Positions 36,833-47,742 of a stretch of 64,000 bases of DNA are shown one piece after another. A program made the position numbers and the translations under genes. The stretch's first letter is position 1; each line of letters opens with the position of its first letter. Source of the stretch: Elysia chlorotica (taxonomy: Eukaryota; Mollusca; Gastropoda; Plakobranchidae); contig RQTK01000076.1 in assembly GCA_003991915.1 (NCBI GenBank), forward strand, positions 15,956 to 79,955, written 5' to 3'. Under the pieces are notes generated by a model that had not been told where the DNA came from, made no database searches, and worked only from the letters and a program-made list of their open reading frames with translations.

Positions 36833-37557
36833 AAAGGAACAATTACTAATGCTTTGTGCACGCGATCCTCCAATATCTTTTGAAGAACCCTGGCGATAAG
36901 GTTAAAGGGAGGAAAAATATAGACAAATTTGTATTTATTCCAGCAATGATGGAATGCATTGATCTCAAGTGCTTTAGGATCAGGATGAAACGACATATAT
37001 TTAGGGAGCTGGTGGTTAGTGCGAGCAGCAAATAAATCAATCTCTGGAAAACCATGAGTAAGACAAAGGGATTCGAAAACCTTTTTGTTTAACATCCATT
37101 CTGTATGAACTGAAATTTTTCTACTGCATTGGTCCGCTTTGACATTGTCCTTGCCAGCAATGTGACAGGCAGAGAGCCATAAGTCTCTCTTGATGCACCA
37201 TGACAAAATTAACTGTGCGTATTTATTACATAAAAGGGAGTGAGTACCACCCATATTATTTATGTATGCTACTGCTGTAGTGTTGTCGAGTTGTACTTGG
37301 ACATGACAATTTGAAAGGTCTTTACATAAAGCCTGAATACCCAACATAGCTCCCTTAAGTTCCAGTACATTTATGTGAAGGCGTGTCTCTTCATCCGTCC
37401 ACATGCCATGAGTAGAATTATTGCCTAGAACGGCACCCCAAGCATAACTTGAAGCGTCTGTTCTTATAATTACAGCTGTCAGCCAAAATCCTTGGTATTT
37501 TACAAACGCAAAGAGCGAGGCGTGGATTATGTGTGCGCTCTGTGTTATTGTAATCTG
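36622..37557 (-). pseudogene. DIRS RNase H region, 5'-truncated
   Basis: The open frame runs from 37557 to 36622. RNase H acidic residues are visible in order: Asp in TDASSYAWGAV, Glu in NVLELKGAM, Asp in LDNTTAVAYIN and Asp in NVKADQCSRK. Downstream is the conserved DIRS/Pao-type tail with DLFAARTNHQLPKY, HPDPKALEINAF and FPPFNLIARVL, ending near LLSGKTSN. The first in-frame ATG, at 37404, lies inside the RNase H fold, so it is not the native start. The missing part is the reverse transcriptase. Related DIRS elements also carry a methyltransferase domain, not seen here. Confidence 0.85.
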
Positions 37558-38196
37558 TTACTAAAGCTCATGAAAATTGCACTCCCTTTATAAGGAGCAG
37601 TATCAAAGAAGCAGAATAAAATCAATATGTGTAAAATAAGAAAACAGGTTGACAAAACTGTTTAGTACATTATTCATATTTAAAAAAACCCGACAGTCTT
37701 TTCCGGGGTGAGCAATGAAAACGGGTTAGAGGTGGACAAATTGTATAGTGTACTCACTAATGAAACTCATTATCACGTTATTTGAGTACCTTTGTCCAAC
37801 TGCAAGCGGTACATCTAATTTTTCTTTCATATATTTTCTTGATGTTTGAAGGGAAATGAGGCCTTTTGTTTTGAGTCAATACGTATAGTCATGCACGTAA
37901 AACCTTAGGCTGCAGTTCGAAAAAGGAAACAATAAAAATAATAATTAGAACTTTCCAAAAAAATACGCGTACCCTTTATGCACCCGTTTAATCATATTCA
38001 ATTTTTATCTTGAAGACGTGTGGCACTAGAAGCGTTGATAATATCACTTTCGTAGGAATAATTGCGCAAACAGATTACTAATAAAAACAGAAGTTTATCT
38101 GTTCGTATAAGCCGTTGAAACATACAACTTAAAACTTGTTAAAATGATAACCTGCGTCTATTTAAAGATAAAGAAAGTGTGGGGAGGTAAGGAGGA

Positions 38197-38199
<3 letters not shown>
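37558..38199. other. Unique AT-rich stretch 5' of the DIRS remnant
   Basis: I searched this for the lost reverse transcriptase and left terminal repeat and saw neither. Confidence 0.4.

Positions 38200-38257
<58 letters not shown>
38200..38257. repeat. (GA)n microsatellite
   Basis: GA tract with one GAAA interruption. Confidence 0.95.
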
Positions 38258-38258
<1 letters not shown>

Positions 38259-39629
38259 TGTAAAAAAGAAGTGCATAGTCACACTGCGATTGTTAGAACA
38301 ATATTACAATGGCGTTTACCATACATTTTAGTTATACGAAGCCTACAAATGATTGCAAATGTAAAAGCCAAGACTAGATATTAATCTGCTTTTCTATAAG
38401 ACTATTTATATACAAAAGCAACTAGAGTGATGGATTCAGATCAGAAAGACAATCTACAAACTTGAGTTTGTTTAGAAAACAATGTTTAGAAAACACTCCC
38501 TCTGAGTCCGTTTCCAATAACAACTGGAACAAAACGCAAATGAGATGCGTTGTATTTTTCTTCGTTTTATCAGTCGCGGTACTATTTTGAATTCATTCCC
38601 GCAAGTGCAAGCGATCCATCTTTCTTGAAGCTTTGTTATTTACCATAACTAATTTTTGTATTCAGTCTGTACCACGCCCAACCCTACCACAAAATTGCTC
38701 ACGGACTTGAAAAAGAAAGAAAAGCTCGTAGACGGGAGTGTGTTCAGTAATGGGATGCTGTTAATACACACCCAGTAACATCCATCAGATCCGTGAACGT
38801 CGTCTGACAAGGGAAGGGATACCTCACTAGCTGCGGATAATGCAATGTTTTTAATAATGCAAGGCGCATTGCGTTCAATTTGAGTGAACTTTCCTTTACA
38901 AAAAGGCCCCGTGCGTGCTGCTCGTTTCTGGATAAGTCGTAGTGAATAACAAAATACAATGTAGATCAATTAAGTCTGATTGGTTTTTCGTTCAATAATG
39001 GAAACTTGTATTTACTAAATTTAGTGGTCATTTCGTTTAAAAAAAAATACTCTTGTTTTATGTGGGGGTTTTGATATGCGCTACTTTAAAATTAGAATTT
39101 TTAGAAAATTAATAGATACTTTTAGAGACTAGACAAGTCTGTATTTTTGTTTTAAAAATTCCCTTCAGCGCCAATGGTGTGGTTATGCACTATCAGTAAA
39201 GTGTTTTAAATTCATGCAAATTCGTATGCGACTCTTTTGTTCTACACTAGATGATAAAATACGTTAAAAACAATAGAACAAAACACCAAGGGAATCATCA
39301 CAAGTATTGTTAGCCAAATCTATAACTTAACCAAGCGTATGATTTGGTAATAGTTATTCATAAGGGTTGTTAAGTCCTCACTGTCGAAGAGTTTTGTGAT
39401 CACATGTGTGCCTTGAGCAAAGAAACCCAAAAAATGACAATTTCACATAGAACTGATAAATAATAAAAAAAAAATGAAAAAAAAACATTGGTTCGAATGC
39501 GTTTATAAAAACGGTTCGAAATGGCAATTGTATGTTAAATAATTTACGGGGTGTTGGATGAGCAATTGACCCATTTTCAGGTGCGGTTAACAAAGTGGTC
39601 TATGGGTATCACCGCGTTCACTTGAGTTG
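38258..39629. other. Unique AT-rich stretch
   Basis: A 106-codon minus frame at 38649-38969 shows no motif. Nothing else. Confidence 0.35.
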
Positions 39630-39765
39630 ACTTGGTCGGAAGCCGATATTCAACCCCAGGAACACCGTTTCCCCTTTTTACCAGTTGCGGGATTCGAACA
39701 GCGGACCTCCGGATCTCGACACCAACGCTGTACCGGGTGTCAACACGTTGAGGTCGTTAACGTGG
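39630..39765 (-). repeat. SINE head fragments
   Basis: 39634-39676 resembles the tRNA head of the 1.25-kb SINE (GGAAGCCGATATTCAACCCC against AGAAGCCGATGTTCTACCCC). Next to it, the reverse complement of about 39680-39760 reads GTGTCGAGATCCGGAGGTCC and GCTGTTCGAATCCCGC, a second tRNA-like head with a good B box. Two heads side by side suggest nested or rearranged SINEs. Confidence 0.5.
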
Positions 39766-39903
39766 TCGATCTCGTTCTGCCGTGTTAACGCTTGCATGTG
39801 CCAATACCGTTATCCACGCTTCAAGGCGCTTTACAAGGGTTAACTGCACGCTGTTTGAGTTCTTATCAGTCCAATCTCTCTTACATCAATGGGGAGCGGG
39901 AAT

Positions 39904-40131
<228 letters not shown>

Positions 40132-41213
40132 CATATTTAAATACACGCGTAGGATCGTTAAATAACATGTTCTTTATTTTTTTTAAAGCATCCTCTTTAA
40201 AACTAATGTATTTATAACAGCTGGAATAAGAGCATCATATAACATCATTTTAAAAATGCTGGAGGGATTTTTGTTGTTGCATAACGCTACACTAGTATCA
40301 ATTTCCTTTGAATGTGAGCACAGTATGTGGAGTACTATTCTATCTAAGATACAACGCTTGTTAGAGCATTGTTTGTTGTAAAAATAAAATGAAATGTATC
40401 CTATGAGTATTTCAAACATGGAATCGCCCGACGAATCAAACTATAATTTAATTTATCAATTAAACGGTTAAGAAATCAATCATACTATTAATAAGTAAGT
40501 TTGGTGCAAATTCACTTTTATAGATAACAACTTCGAACTTCATCCCACTGTCTTTTGCACAATGTATGGGTCATAAACTCTTAACACATGCATGTTCCCT
40601 CTTTTATGAGAAGATAAGTTGAGACTAGGTTATTGATAAGGATGGTGAATATCCTTTAAAGAAAACTAAACAGTAAAAAATATGATGTACACTACTACAC
40701 TTTATTGGCTAACGTCGATATAAAATTGGTGTTATTGAAGCATGCAACATAATTTAATCACCAAACTATTTTTGTGGGAAAGAAAAAAAAGAAATAAAAT
40801 ATAACTAGAATGGGAGTCATTACCAATCTGTATGGTATGTTATGCTTGGTTTCGAAATGTTTTTTTTATTGTAAATGTAAGCCTATACCTAAATAAAAAC
40901 TTTCTCTTTGATTTTATATGCTTTATTTTAATATAAAAAACAACAACAATAAAAACAAAACAAAACATAAAAACAGCAACACACACACAGAATCGTTCTA
41001 TTTTTTATGAACCCAATAAAATGTATGTGTTCATTGTGCAACATACGTTTATAATGCGGTGCTTTCCTAATATTCTCAAAAGATATGAATGAGTAAGAAA
41101 CATTGAGCAGTTTTAAGGTTAAGACTATTTATTCTGTTGCCAAAAAAACATGTTATGAGAAACCACATCCCACGCAACTGTAGTGTGCCAAAACAAAGAA
41201 CGTATCTACTTGC
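40132..41213. other. AT-rich stretch
   Basis: No feature recognised. Confidence 0.4.
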
Positions 41214-41375
41214 AAGGCCGTAGACTACACTAAATATACTTGTGCTGTAAGTTCTTAGAAGGTTTAATGTTTGGGCTGGAAAAAACCTGCAGAGGTGGAG
41301 GCCATAGACTATACAACTTGAATGTGCTGTAAGCTGTTAGAAGGTTTAAATTATGGGCTGGAAAAAACCTGTAGG
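41214..41375. repeat. ~82-bp unit duplicated in tandem
   Basis: Both copies contain GGCC(G/A)TAGACTA, TGTGCTGTAAG, TTAGAAGGTTTAA and GGGCTGGAAAAAACCTG. Copy 1 starts near 41214 and copy 2 near 41299. Confidence 0.85.
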
Positions 41376-41727
41376 GTGGCATGAACATCAGCCGACAGTA
41401 TCCAGGAATTCGGCCTTAGAACAGACGAGAAATCAGATTAGGGAACAAACTAGCCGTGATTTAACAGGTTTCCGCGGCAGCAAAACGTGCGTAGAGTGAA
41501 TAATATGCAGCAATATTGGAAATTAGGGTTAGCTGGGGCCACCACGAGACATAATAATTATCGGGACATGAGCATGAAAGGGGGGGGGGGGTTAAGTGAC
41601 GAAAGCTGAAAGAAAAAGTCTGTGGAAGATAGGAAGAGATGTTGGGAACAGGGATGGGGTGGAGGGGGTGGACCATGGAATGAAGAGTGACGAATGCAAA
41701 GGATACACCCCAGCTTCCATGAGTATA
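41376..41727. other. Mixed-composition spacer
   Basis: Contains a run of 12 G at about 41580-41592. Minus frames here are composition-driven; no gene is supported. Confidence 0.35.
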
Positions 41728-41878
41728 CACAAAAAGAGCTCACAGTGTTTTGATACCAGCAGCTAGGGTGACGCGTGCTCACTCTATTTCCTTATTGAGA
41801 TTAGGGCGGTTGAGCAATGTTCAGACTGACTTTTTTTTTAAAGTTTTAATGAAGAAAGCAATCGCCTTGATTGTCTTG
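41728..41878. mobile_element. Partial second copy of the foldback element
   Basis: ACAAAAAGAGCTCACAGTG, GATACCAGCAGCTAGGGTGA, CGCGTGCTCACTC and GAGCAATGTTCAGACTGA follow the same order as 27840-28000. The right terminal inverted repeat is not visible downstream, so this copy is truncated or rearranged. Confidence 0.65.
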
Positions 41879-42932
41879 TGCCATATACGCAACACATTGG
41901 CGTTAAACCTCTTACTAGTTCAAACTCTCTGGTGTGACTATGTATTTATAAACATGCTTGAACCATCAATATCGTCTTTCGAGTTTTGAGCCATTCGTTA
42001 TCTCAATAAAGACGTCAACGAATTTGATAGTGATGGATATATAAAAGTATAATAATTACTGTAACACGAAAGAAATATTTTGGTAGTACAAGGATGTAAA
42101 AATACAAAAATAACTTACTTGTGGCAATCAAAATATTTATTTCATGTACATAATGTCCAACTTTATTAATCCTTAAATGTTTTTTTGTTTAATTTCGTTT
42201 TAAATTTACACCATGCAAATTAGCCAGGAAAATACTTCTAAAAGTAAAAATAACACAAAATTCATGACTCGCACCAAACCATTAGCAACCATCATTGAGT
42301 ATTATAGTACAGGCTACTGATGTAGATCCTTTTCACGCAGATATGAATAGTTAACCTTTTCGCACTAACATAGCAATTTGTAAATATACATCATTGCTAT
42401 TTTCTTTTAGTAATTATGGCTACATAGTCCCTGAAACAGTAAATTGCTTTGACTATTGAAACCTAAACTTATTATAAGTCGCATAAATGTTATCAAGCCA
42501 CGCCAAATATGGTCCTTATTTCCGATTTTAGCAATATAGAAGCTTTTTAAAAAAACAATGTAAAAATGCATCATGATTAGTTTCGTCATCAATTACAGCT
42601 GTTACTTTCTCCAAGAATGTCAAACATTTTAGCTGTTACAAGTGTGTCTAAAACTTACAAAAGCCGTAAGATTTCTACCAACTCGTACCAAAGAGTACCC
42701 TCATTCTCTGTTGTGTGTTCAGGATAATCTTGTACATCTGTAACTACAACTCCAGCCTTAATATTGGATTCATCCATTACAACAAAATTACACCAAAACC
42801 GGTTGTTGTCAGCCCCTGAATCCCAATATTGGACAAGTGAAGGCTCCCAGTGAGCCGGTCTAAATTGCCCTCAGCGAACGGATTCCCCTATCTGTCTCGG
42901 TCACAAGTCACAAGTCACAAGATTGTTCTTGA
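41879..42932. other. AT-rich stretch
   Basis: A short ACAAGTC triplication (TCACAAGTCACAAGTCACAA) lies near 42901. Nothing else is supported. Confidence 0.4.
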
Positions 42933-43251
42933 CTAGAGGCTTTGGCCATTTATTCCATGTACAAAGTTATAAAGGCTGATATTCTCCGCACAGCCTGACA
43001 GCAGAATAGGGTGACTTAGTTTGGAAGGCGTCCGGGGTTCCGGGGCGCTTGTATGCGTGTAATAGTACTTTGGCTCCAGGGTAACTTCTAGTAAGGACTT
43101 ATTGATTGGTGGAGATCGCGTGATTATCCCCTTTCTGATGTAGATTTGCCACGAAAAATTGGCTTGCATACTGTCGGTGCATAAAGAATGGATCGGTTGC
43201 TCTTCAAACTCAGGATACCAATGCGGTAAAAGTGATGCTGATTTTTTCCGC
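42933..43251 (-). CDS. Candidate exon, unknown product
   Basis: Preceded on the minus strand by a good acceptor, CCTGTGTCTTTATTTAG, at about 43252-43268. From there one frame is open for about 105 codons to a stop at 42933. It contains HWYPEFEEQPIHSLC, MQANFSWQIYIRKG and LEVTLEPKYYYTHTS. A second frame, open for about 42 codons, reads HFYRIGILSLKSNRSILYA, which resembles short strand patterns in the candidate exons upstream (45.1 kb). GC content is raised. I do not recognise the family, and which frame is used depends on the preceding exon phase. Confidence 0.3.
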
Positions 43252-43308
43252 CTAAATAAAGACACAGGTTTTTATGTGCTTTGCGACTGACTTTGTTTGT
43301 AGACGTCT

Positions 43309-44026
43309 TGTGCATGTACAAATCTTGAGATGGTAAATGATTGCAGCACGTTAGATGTGCACATAAAATAACACATCGCTTAAAGAGTATCTATAGTACA
43401 ACACAAAGGAATTTTGTGAATCATGTTAATTCTCTAGCCTTGTTAAAAATGCTTTGCATGTTCAATAATATCTGAAGGCCAGCTTTAAAAAATTCAGTTT
43501 CTGTTAACAGTGATTTAACTCATTCGTTTTGTGTCACTTATCATTTGGCTCACTACTCTTTATATCACATTCATGCTGTTTTCTGTTAGTATAATTACGT
43601 ATAGTCATTTGCTGATATAGTTCTTCACCAGCCTGTTCTTCTTTTACCAAATGCATGCATCGCCTACATCTCTTTTTATCGGAATAATATACATATCTAG
43701 GAACTCTCTCAATCAATACAAATCCACCGTGACGGTATATCTAAGAAAAGGAAAGCATTATTTTTTGAAAGTGCAAAGTCAACAACAACTTAATCTTTTA
43801 TGGTAGTATAAAACCAATCTACAAAGAACAGGTATTCTTTTCTTGAAAATAGTACAATTTCGTGGAATTTAATCTTATTTTTTAAACAGTTATCTCTGCT
43901 CCTATATAACTGTCTCACATCAATTCAACTTTTTTTTTTAAATTCGATTTACATACTACGGTATGTTTATTATTGATTTAGTTACTATTCAGCCTTACAT
44001 CCTTTTTCACATTTTCCAATGTATAA
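43309..44026. repeat. Tandem ~715-bp duplication, copy A
   Basis: Collinear with 44027-44733. Shared landmarks: TGTGCATGTACAA at the start, CTTGAGATGGTAAA, ACATCGCTTAAAGA, AATATCTGAAGGCCA, GAAAGTGCAAAGTCAACAA, and TTTATTATTGATTTAGTTAC at the end. Divergence is appreciable, so this is an older event. Confidence 0.88.
43534..43740 (-). CDS. Candidate terminal exon in duplication copy A, unknown product
   Basis: A splice acceptor, TTTCCTTTTCTTAG, ends at 43741, and the phase-0 frame from 43740 stays open for 68 codons to a stop at 43534. The translation starts IYRHGGFVLIERVPRYVYY and continues with a basic, Cys-containing stretch (KKRCRRCMHLVK) and an acidic, Asn-rich tail. The corresponding position in copy B has an acceptor-like TTCTTGATATTAG and a frame NSDDGFAFIHRVYRLVDTS that stops after about 36 codons. 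Retention of an acceptor and a similar peptide start in both copies argues for a former or present exon. I do not recognise the family. Confidence 0.35.
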   Translation of the reverse strand: MYRHGGFVLIERVPRYVYYSDKKRCRRCMHLVKEEQAGEELYQQMTIRNYTNRKQHECDIKSSEPNDK

Positions 44027-44733
44027 TGTGCATGTACAATTCTTGAGATGGTAAAATGATTACAACGCGTTTAATAAGTCGATTAAATATACATCGCTTA
44101 AAGATTATCTATAGTACAAAACTATGGCAGTATGTAAATCATGTTAATTCTGTAACCTCGTTAAAACTTCACGGCATATTAAATAATATCTGAAGGCCAA
44201 CTCTAAATTCATTTTCCCTATACAGTAATTCAACTCATTAATTTTGTTTTTACTTATCAATCGGAATACTATTCTTTATATTTCTATTCAAGCTGTTTTC
44301 TGGTAGTATAATTACATATTATTAATTTTGCTGATATAGTAGTTACTTAGCCTGTTCTTCTTCTTTTACCAATTGTATTTATCACTAACAGCTCTTTTGT
44401 CGAAGTATCTACTAATCTATAGACTCTATGAATAAATGCAAATCCATCGTCACTATTTCTAATATCAAGAAAACATTTTTTTTGAAAGTGCAAAGTCAAC
44501 AATTACTTAATCTTTTATAGTAATATAAAACCAATCTACAAAGAACAGGGGTTCCCTTAATGACAATATAAAAAGCTCGTGGATTTTGATCTTATTTTTT
44601 ATAGTAATCTCTGCTCCTACTATCTCACATCAATTCAACTTTTATTTTTTTGAATTCTATTTACTACGGTATGTTTATTATTGATTTAGTTACTATTCAC
44701 CCTTACATCATTTTCACATTTTCTAATGTATAA
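44027..44733. repeat. Tandem ~715-bp duplication, copy B
   Basis: Second copy of the 43309-44026 unit. Its exon-like segment near 44350-44460 ends early at a stop, unlike copy A. Confidence 0.88.
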
Positions 44734-44843
44734 GGAACATTCAAGCCTTGGGGGACGATCGTAAAGGATCTTTGATACTCAATGATGCTTATCGCTGGAG
44801 CAGCACATACCCTACATGACATTATCCTTGTTTCTCGGATGAT

Positions 44844-45246
44844 TTATTCATAGAAAAGTAATATGTCGACGTTTCCTATTGAAGAAAGAAAAAAGATAAC
44901 AACACGATGGAAGAATGTGTCTGTACTCTTGTGTATTACCAATTTTATAGCAGTTAGAGCAACATGGCGAAACTGTTGACCCACTTGTGCACAGTTGTCT
45001 ATTAATGTAAAACTTATTAGAACCGGTATAATCAAGGATCCACTTTGGTTTCACTGTTACTTGTCATAACTTAATCCTTGTAATGTAAACACTAAGAGCA
45101 GTCAAACTTACCTGTTTCATTTTCTTTGTAGTATTTTGTGACATAGTAAGTGTCATGTAATATCAGTATCCTTCTGTTACGTATTATAGCGACGTGTATA
45201 CCCAATGGATCAATTGGTTTAAATAACAGGTGGCTTACATGTTTAT
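44844..45246 (-). CDS. Candidate two-exon 3' gene end, unknown product
   Basis: Upstream exon: open from about 45246 to 45112, reading PIDPLGIHVAIIRNRR, then ILILHDTYYVTKYYKENET. It ends at a perfect donor, AAACAG|GTAAGT, in phase 1. A second exon, 44875-44844, follows a strong acceptor, TTTTTTCTTTCTTCAATAG, and joins in phase to give NVDILLFYE and a stop. The 236-bp intron would be ordinary. The upstream boundary of the first exon is not resolved. Alternating hydrophobic residues suggest beta strands, but no family is recognised. Confidence 0.35.
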
Positions 45247-45392
45247 TTTATTTCACATATTTGTGACTTTAAAAAAAAAGATATTAACCCGACTCTGTAT
45301 CTTTTCTGTAAAGCGTAGGGCTTGTATATTATATTTGTTGTAAAAATCAAGAATACGCTTTGGTTGAATTATTCAATGTCAAAAACTAATCC

Positions 45393-45659
45393 CTATAACA
45401 GCAGCATTATTCTTTTCTCTGTAGGATCTGTGTCTTTTCCAAACAGATATACATCCGTTTCTGAACCTTTTTTCTTTGAATATATATAATTTATATATAA
45501 TACATATACATACAATAGAACCAGTTCAATAAGGGATTTGCTCTGGTAAGACTGTTCCTTGTCAAACTTAATCCTTACTATTGGAGCACTACGTCCAATA
45601 AACATTACTCTCTTTTTATTGTGAACATTCTTCTGATTGTCGGGGAAAATTTTAGTCAT
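45393..45659 (-). CDS. Candidate duplicated exon segment, unknown product
   Basis: An acceptor-like TCATCTTTCAG precedes 45659. The frame is open for 88 codons: an initial MTKIFPDNQKNVHNKKRVMF, an AT-rich middle that may be intron, and an end with GSETDVYLFGKDTDP. The last part parallels NVDILLFYE of the 44.8-kb exon, and NKKRVMFIG parallels NRRILILHD of the 45.1-kb exon. The surrounding DNA around 45020-45090, 45341-45405 and 45518-45585 shares about 70 bp (AATCAAGGATCCACTTTGG-like, CTTAATCCTTA), supporting exon duplication. No family is recognised. Confidence 0.3.
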   Translation of the reverse strand: MTKIFPDNQKNVHNKKRVMFIGRSAPIVRIKFDKEQSYQSKSLIELVLLYVYVLYINYIYSKKKGSETDVYLFGKDTDPTEKRIMLLL

Positions 45660-45740
45660 CCTGAAAGATGATGGGTTGGCATTTACTCAATTATTAATTA
45701 CATTTGCTCAATATATAAAATCAAAGTTAAGGGAACGGAG

Positions 45741-45935
45741 GGGGGACGTAGCTCAGTTAGTAACGCACATACCTTATATTTAGTAAGACAAGAGTTTGAA
45801 CTCCGATCAGGCGGATTTTTTTAACCATTGGATTGGTGTTTGTATGACTGGCCGTGGTACATGTCCAGCTACAGTTATGTCACTATAGGGCAGGTAATTG
45901 AGATTGTCAGACGTTAGTATTGGAGCCCTTTCGCA
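45741..45935 (+). repeat. Diverged tRNA-derived SINE
   Basis: The head has A-box-like TAGCTCAGTTAGTAACGC and B-box-like GAGTTTGAACTCC. A remnant of the SINE body follows (TTGAGATTGTCAGACGTTAG). This head is a third type, distinct from those at 1.25 kb and 16.8 kb. Confidence 0.6.
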
Positions 45936-46388
45936 AGACAATAAAGTCTCTAGCGATAGACTTTCAAACATTAACAAAACAGAAAACTCATTTTTTTTTC
46001 ACGCTATGTTGACTGGAGATTGCTCTATGGACGCCTTTACTTTACGTATGGAACTACAAGTGACATTAAAATGTGTAAATAGCTTGAACATGAAAGGTAA
46101 ACGAAAGGTTTATTATTTTGGCAAAACACTTTTTTCAGAAGAAAAAAATATTTGTTTTGTTCTATTAAAAACATAATTTTACTAAAAACTCATCATGTTA
46201 AATATGACGATGGGTTCATTAAATATATTTATGTTTTTGTTTTGTTAAACGTGTATTTAAAACAATTAATTTCCAATAAAAGACAACATATAAAAATAGT
46301 AGATATAAATGCGTATTTTTTTCGAAAAGACATTGAGCTAATTTTAAAAAAAGCAAACGAGTGAAGCAGGACGAGAAAGGTAGGTAGC

Positions 46389-46389
<1 letters not shown>
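45936..46389. other. AT-rich stretch
   Basis: Short frames only; nothing supported. Confidence 0.4.
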
Positions 46390-46438
<49 letters not shown>

Positions 46439-46520
46439 GAGAGGAGAGAGGGAAGAGAGAGAGAAGGAAAGAGAGAGAGGATTGATATAGGTAGATAGAA
46501 AGAGACAGAGACAGAGACAG
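46390..46520. repeat. GA-rich microsatellite
   Basis: Pure GA core at about 46391-46428, then impure GA and GACA to 46520. Confidence 0.93.
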
Positions 46521-46862
46521 AGATCCAAAGAAAGAATGTAAAATTTAATTGAGGAACTGTGAATACATGTATTACAAGTATGAACATAACATTTTTATAT
46601 CGGTATTCGTGATTACTGTTGATACAATAAATAATTGCATAATTATATATATACATAATAGTTACCATTTAGAAACAATATGATAAAATGGCATAATTAT
46701 ACCTGATAAAACACCTTTGCCTGAGTCCTCCAAAAAGTATTGATTTCGCGTGTGTGAATTTTTTTTAGTAGGCTATTCTTTCTATTTTGAAAAGACGTGC
46801 ACTTTTTGGCACGGTTCAATGTTTCCTGTGAAATCCCCAGTGCCTTTCTATTTTTACCAGTC
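46521..46862. other. AT-rich stretch
   Basis: A minus frame at 46697-46918 overlaps the next feature. It may be a frameshifted continuation of it, but I cannot establish that. Confidence 0.3.
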
Positions 46863-47120
46863 TTATAGACAAGAACCATTTGTACAAGAGCATTTTTTAT
46901 ACCATCGCCACCCGTCACTATCTTTGCTCTTTTTTACAAGTTTGTATTGATCATTAAAACAGAATTTCCTAACTCGTCGAAATCCCAAGAGGCGATTATG
47001 ATGGGGTGAGCCATCAATATTTAAACAGTCACGAGTTTCTTCGGAATACACCAACCCTATGTGGCGTGGATCTCTCTCCGCTCCCAAATCGCATTTGGTG
47101 GGCATATGTGAAGATCTCAA
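46863..47120 (-). pseudogene. Possible Merlin/ISXO2-like transposase fragment
   Basis: An 85-codon minus frame contains YKLVKKSKDSDGWRWYKKCS. This resembles the N-terminal region of ISXO2-like (Merlin) transposases, where a Cys-x-x-Cys pair is followed by a basic strand, D/S-DG-x-x-W-R-C and another Cys pair. Here the first Cys pair is degraded (KFCFND) and the second reads KCSC. The DDE catalytic core should follow at lower coordinates but is not recognisable; the overlapping frame at 46697-46918 is shifted. Terminal inverted repeats were not found. A FLYWCH-type zinc finger is an alternative reading. Confidence 0.33.
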
Positions 47121-47593
47121 TGATAAAGTCCCAAAGCGGTTACATCATTTCCTCTGCTTGAAGGAGCTGAATTGTGAGGTATTGCTGAAATGTAATGGTA
47201 TGGAAAGAGAATTTATCCAGTGCGGTGGTTATGTGTGTGTTATGATTTTTGTTTAATAGTCAAAACTATTCGGAAATGTTGTTATTCATTATTTAAAAAA
47301 AAAGAATCTGAAGATTTAAAAGTGAATGAGGACTTAAATGTTCATTATATAGTATTCAACTTAAAAAGAATGGTATCGTTTTTTTTTTCATTGCCTAAGA
47401 TAAAACATTGTGCAACAGGAAGTCCGGATTTAACTGAACATAGTTATCTTCATCCAAAGAAAAAGTAGAAATGAGTGCGAAAGGCACTTCACAATGGACT
47501 AAGATGAGAAAGGATATTAACAGTGGCGTAGTGTTAAAGGCAGAAACAGAGCAGACGTAGTACCAACGGTTGTAGTAGTAATAGTAGTAGTGC
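47121..47593. other. AT-rich stretch
   Basis: No further feature. Plus frames at 47059-47468 have no domain. Confidence 0.35.
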
Positions 47594-47617
47594 TGCTGCT
47601 ACTACTACTACTACTAT

Positions 47618-47674
<57 letters not shown>

Positions 47675-47677
47675 CTA

Positions 47678-47742
<65 letters not shown>
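47594..47742. repeat. (CTA)n microsatellite
   Basis: CTA repeats with one ATT and one CCTACA interruption. Derived poly-Leu and poly-Ser frames are artefacts. Confidence 0.97.

Larger units (their letters stand above)
35267..37557 (-). mobile_element. DIRS-like tyrosine-recombinase retrotransposon, 5'-truncated
   Basis: On the minus strand the element retains, in order, an RNase H region, an overlapping tyrosine recombinase gene, and a terminal region with an internal complementary region and an inverted repeat. DIRS elements use reverse transcriptase, RNase H and a tyrosine recombinase instead of an integrase. The reverse transcriptase that should precede RNase H is absent, and the frame ends at stops at 37558-37563, so the copy is truncated on its 5' side. 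No second outer repeat was seen in 37.6-38.2 kb. The 3' side looks complete, with the outer tip near 35267. Confidence 0.88.

Noticed and set aside
37558..38199. Reverse transcriptase or left terminal repeat of the DIRS element
   Set aside because: I looked for reverse-transcriptase motifs and for the GTCGACCCA of the terminal repeat and found neither.
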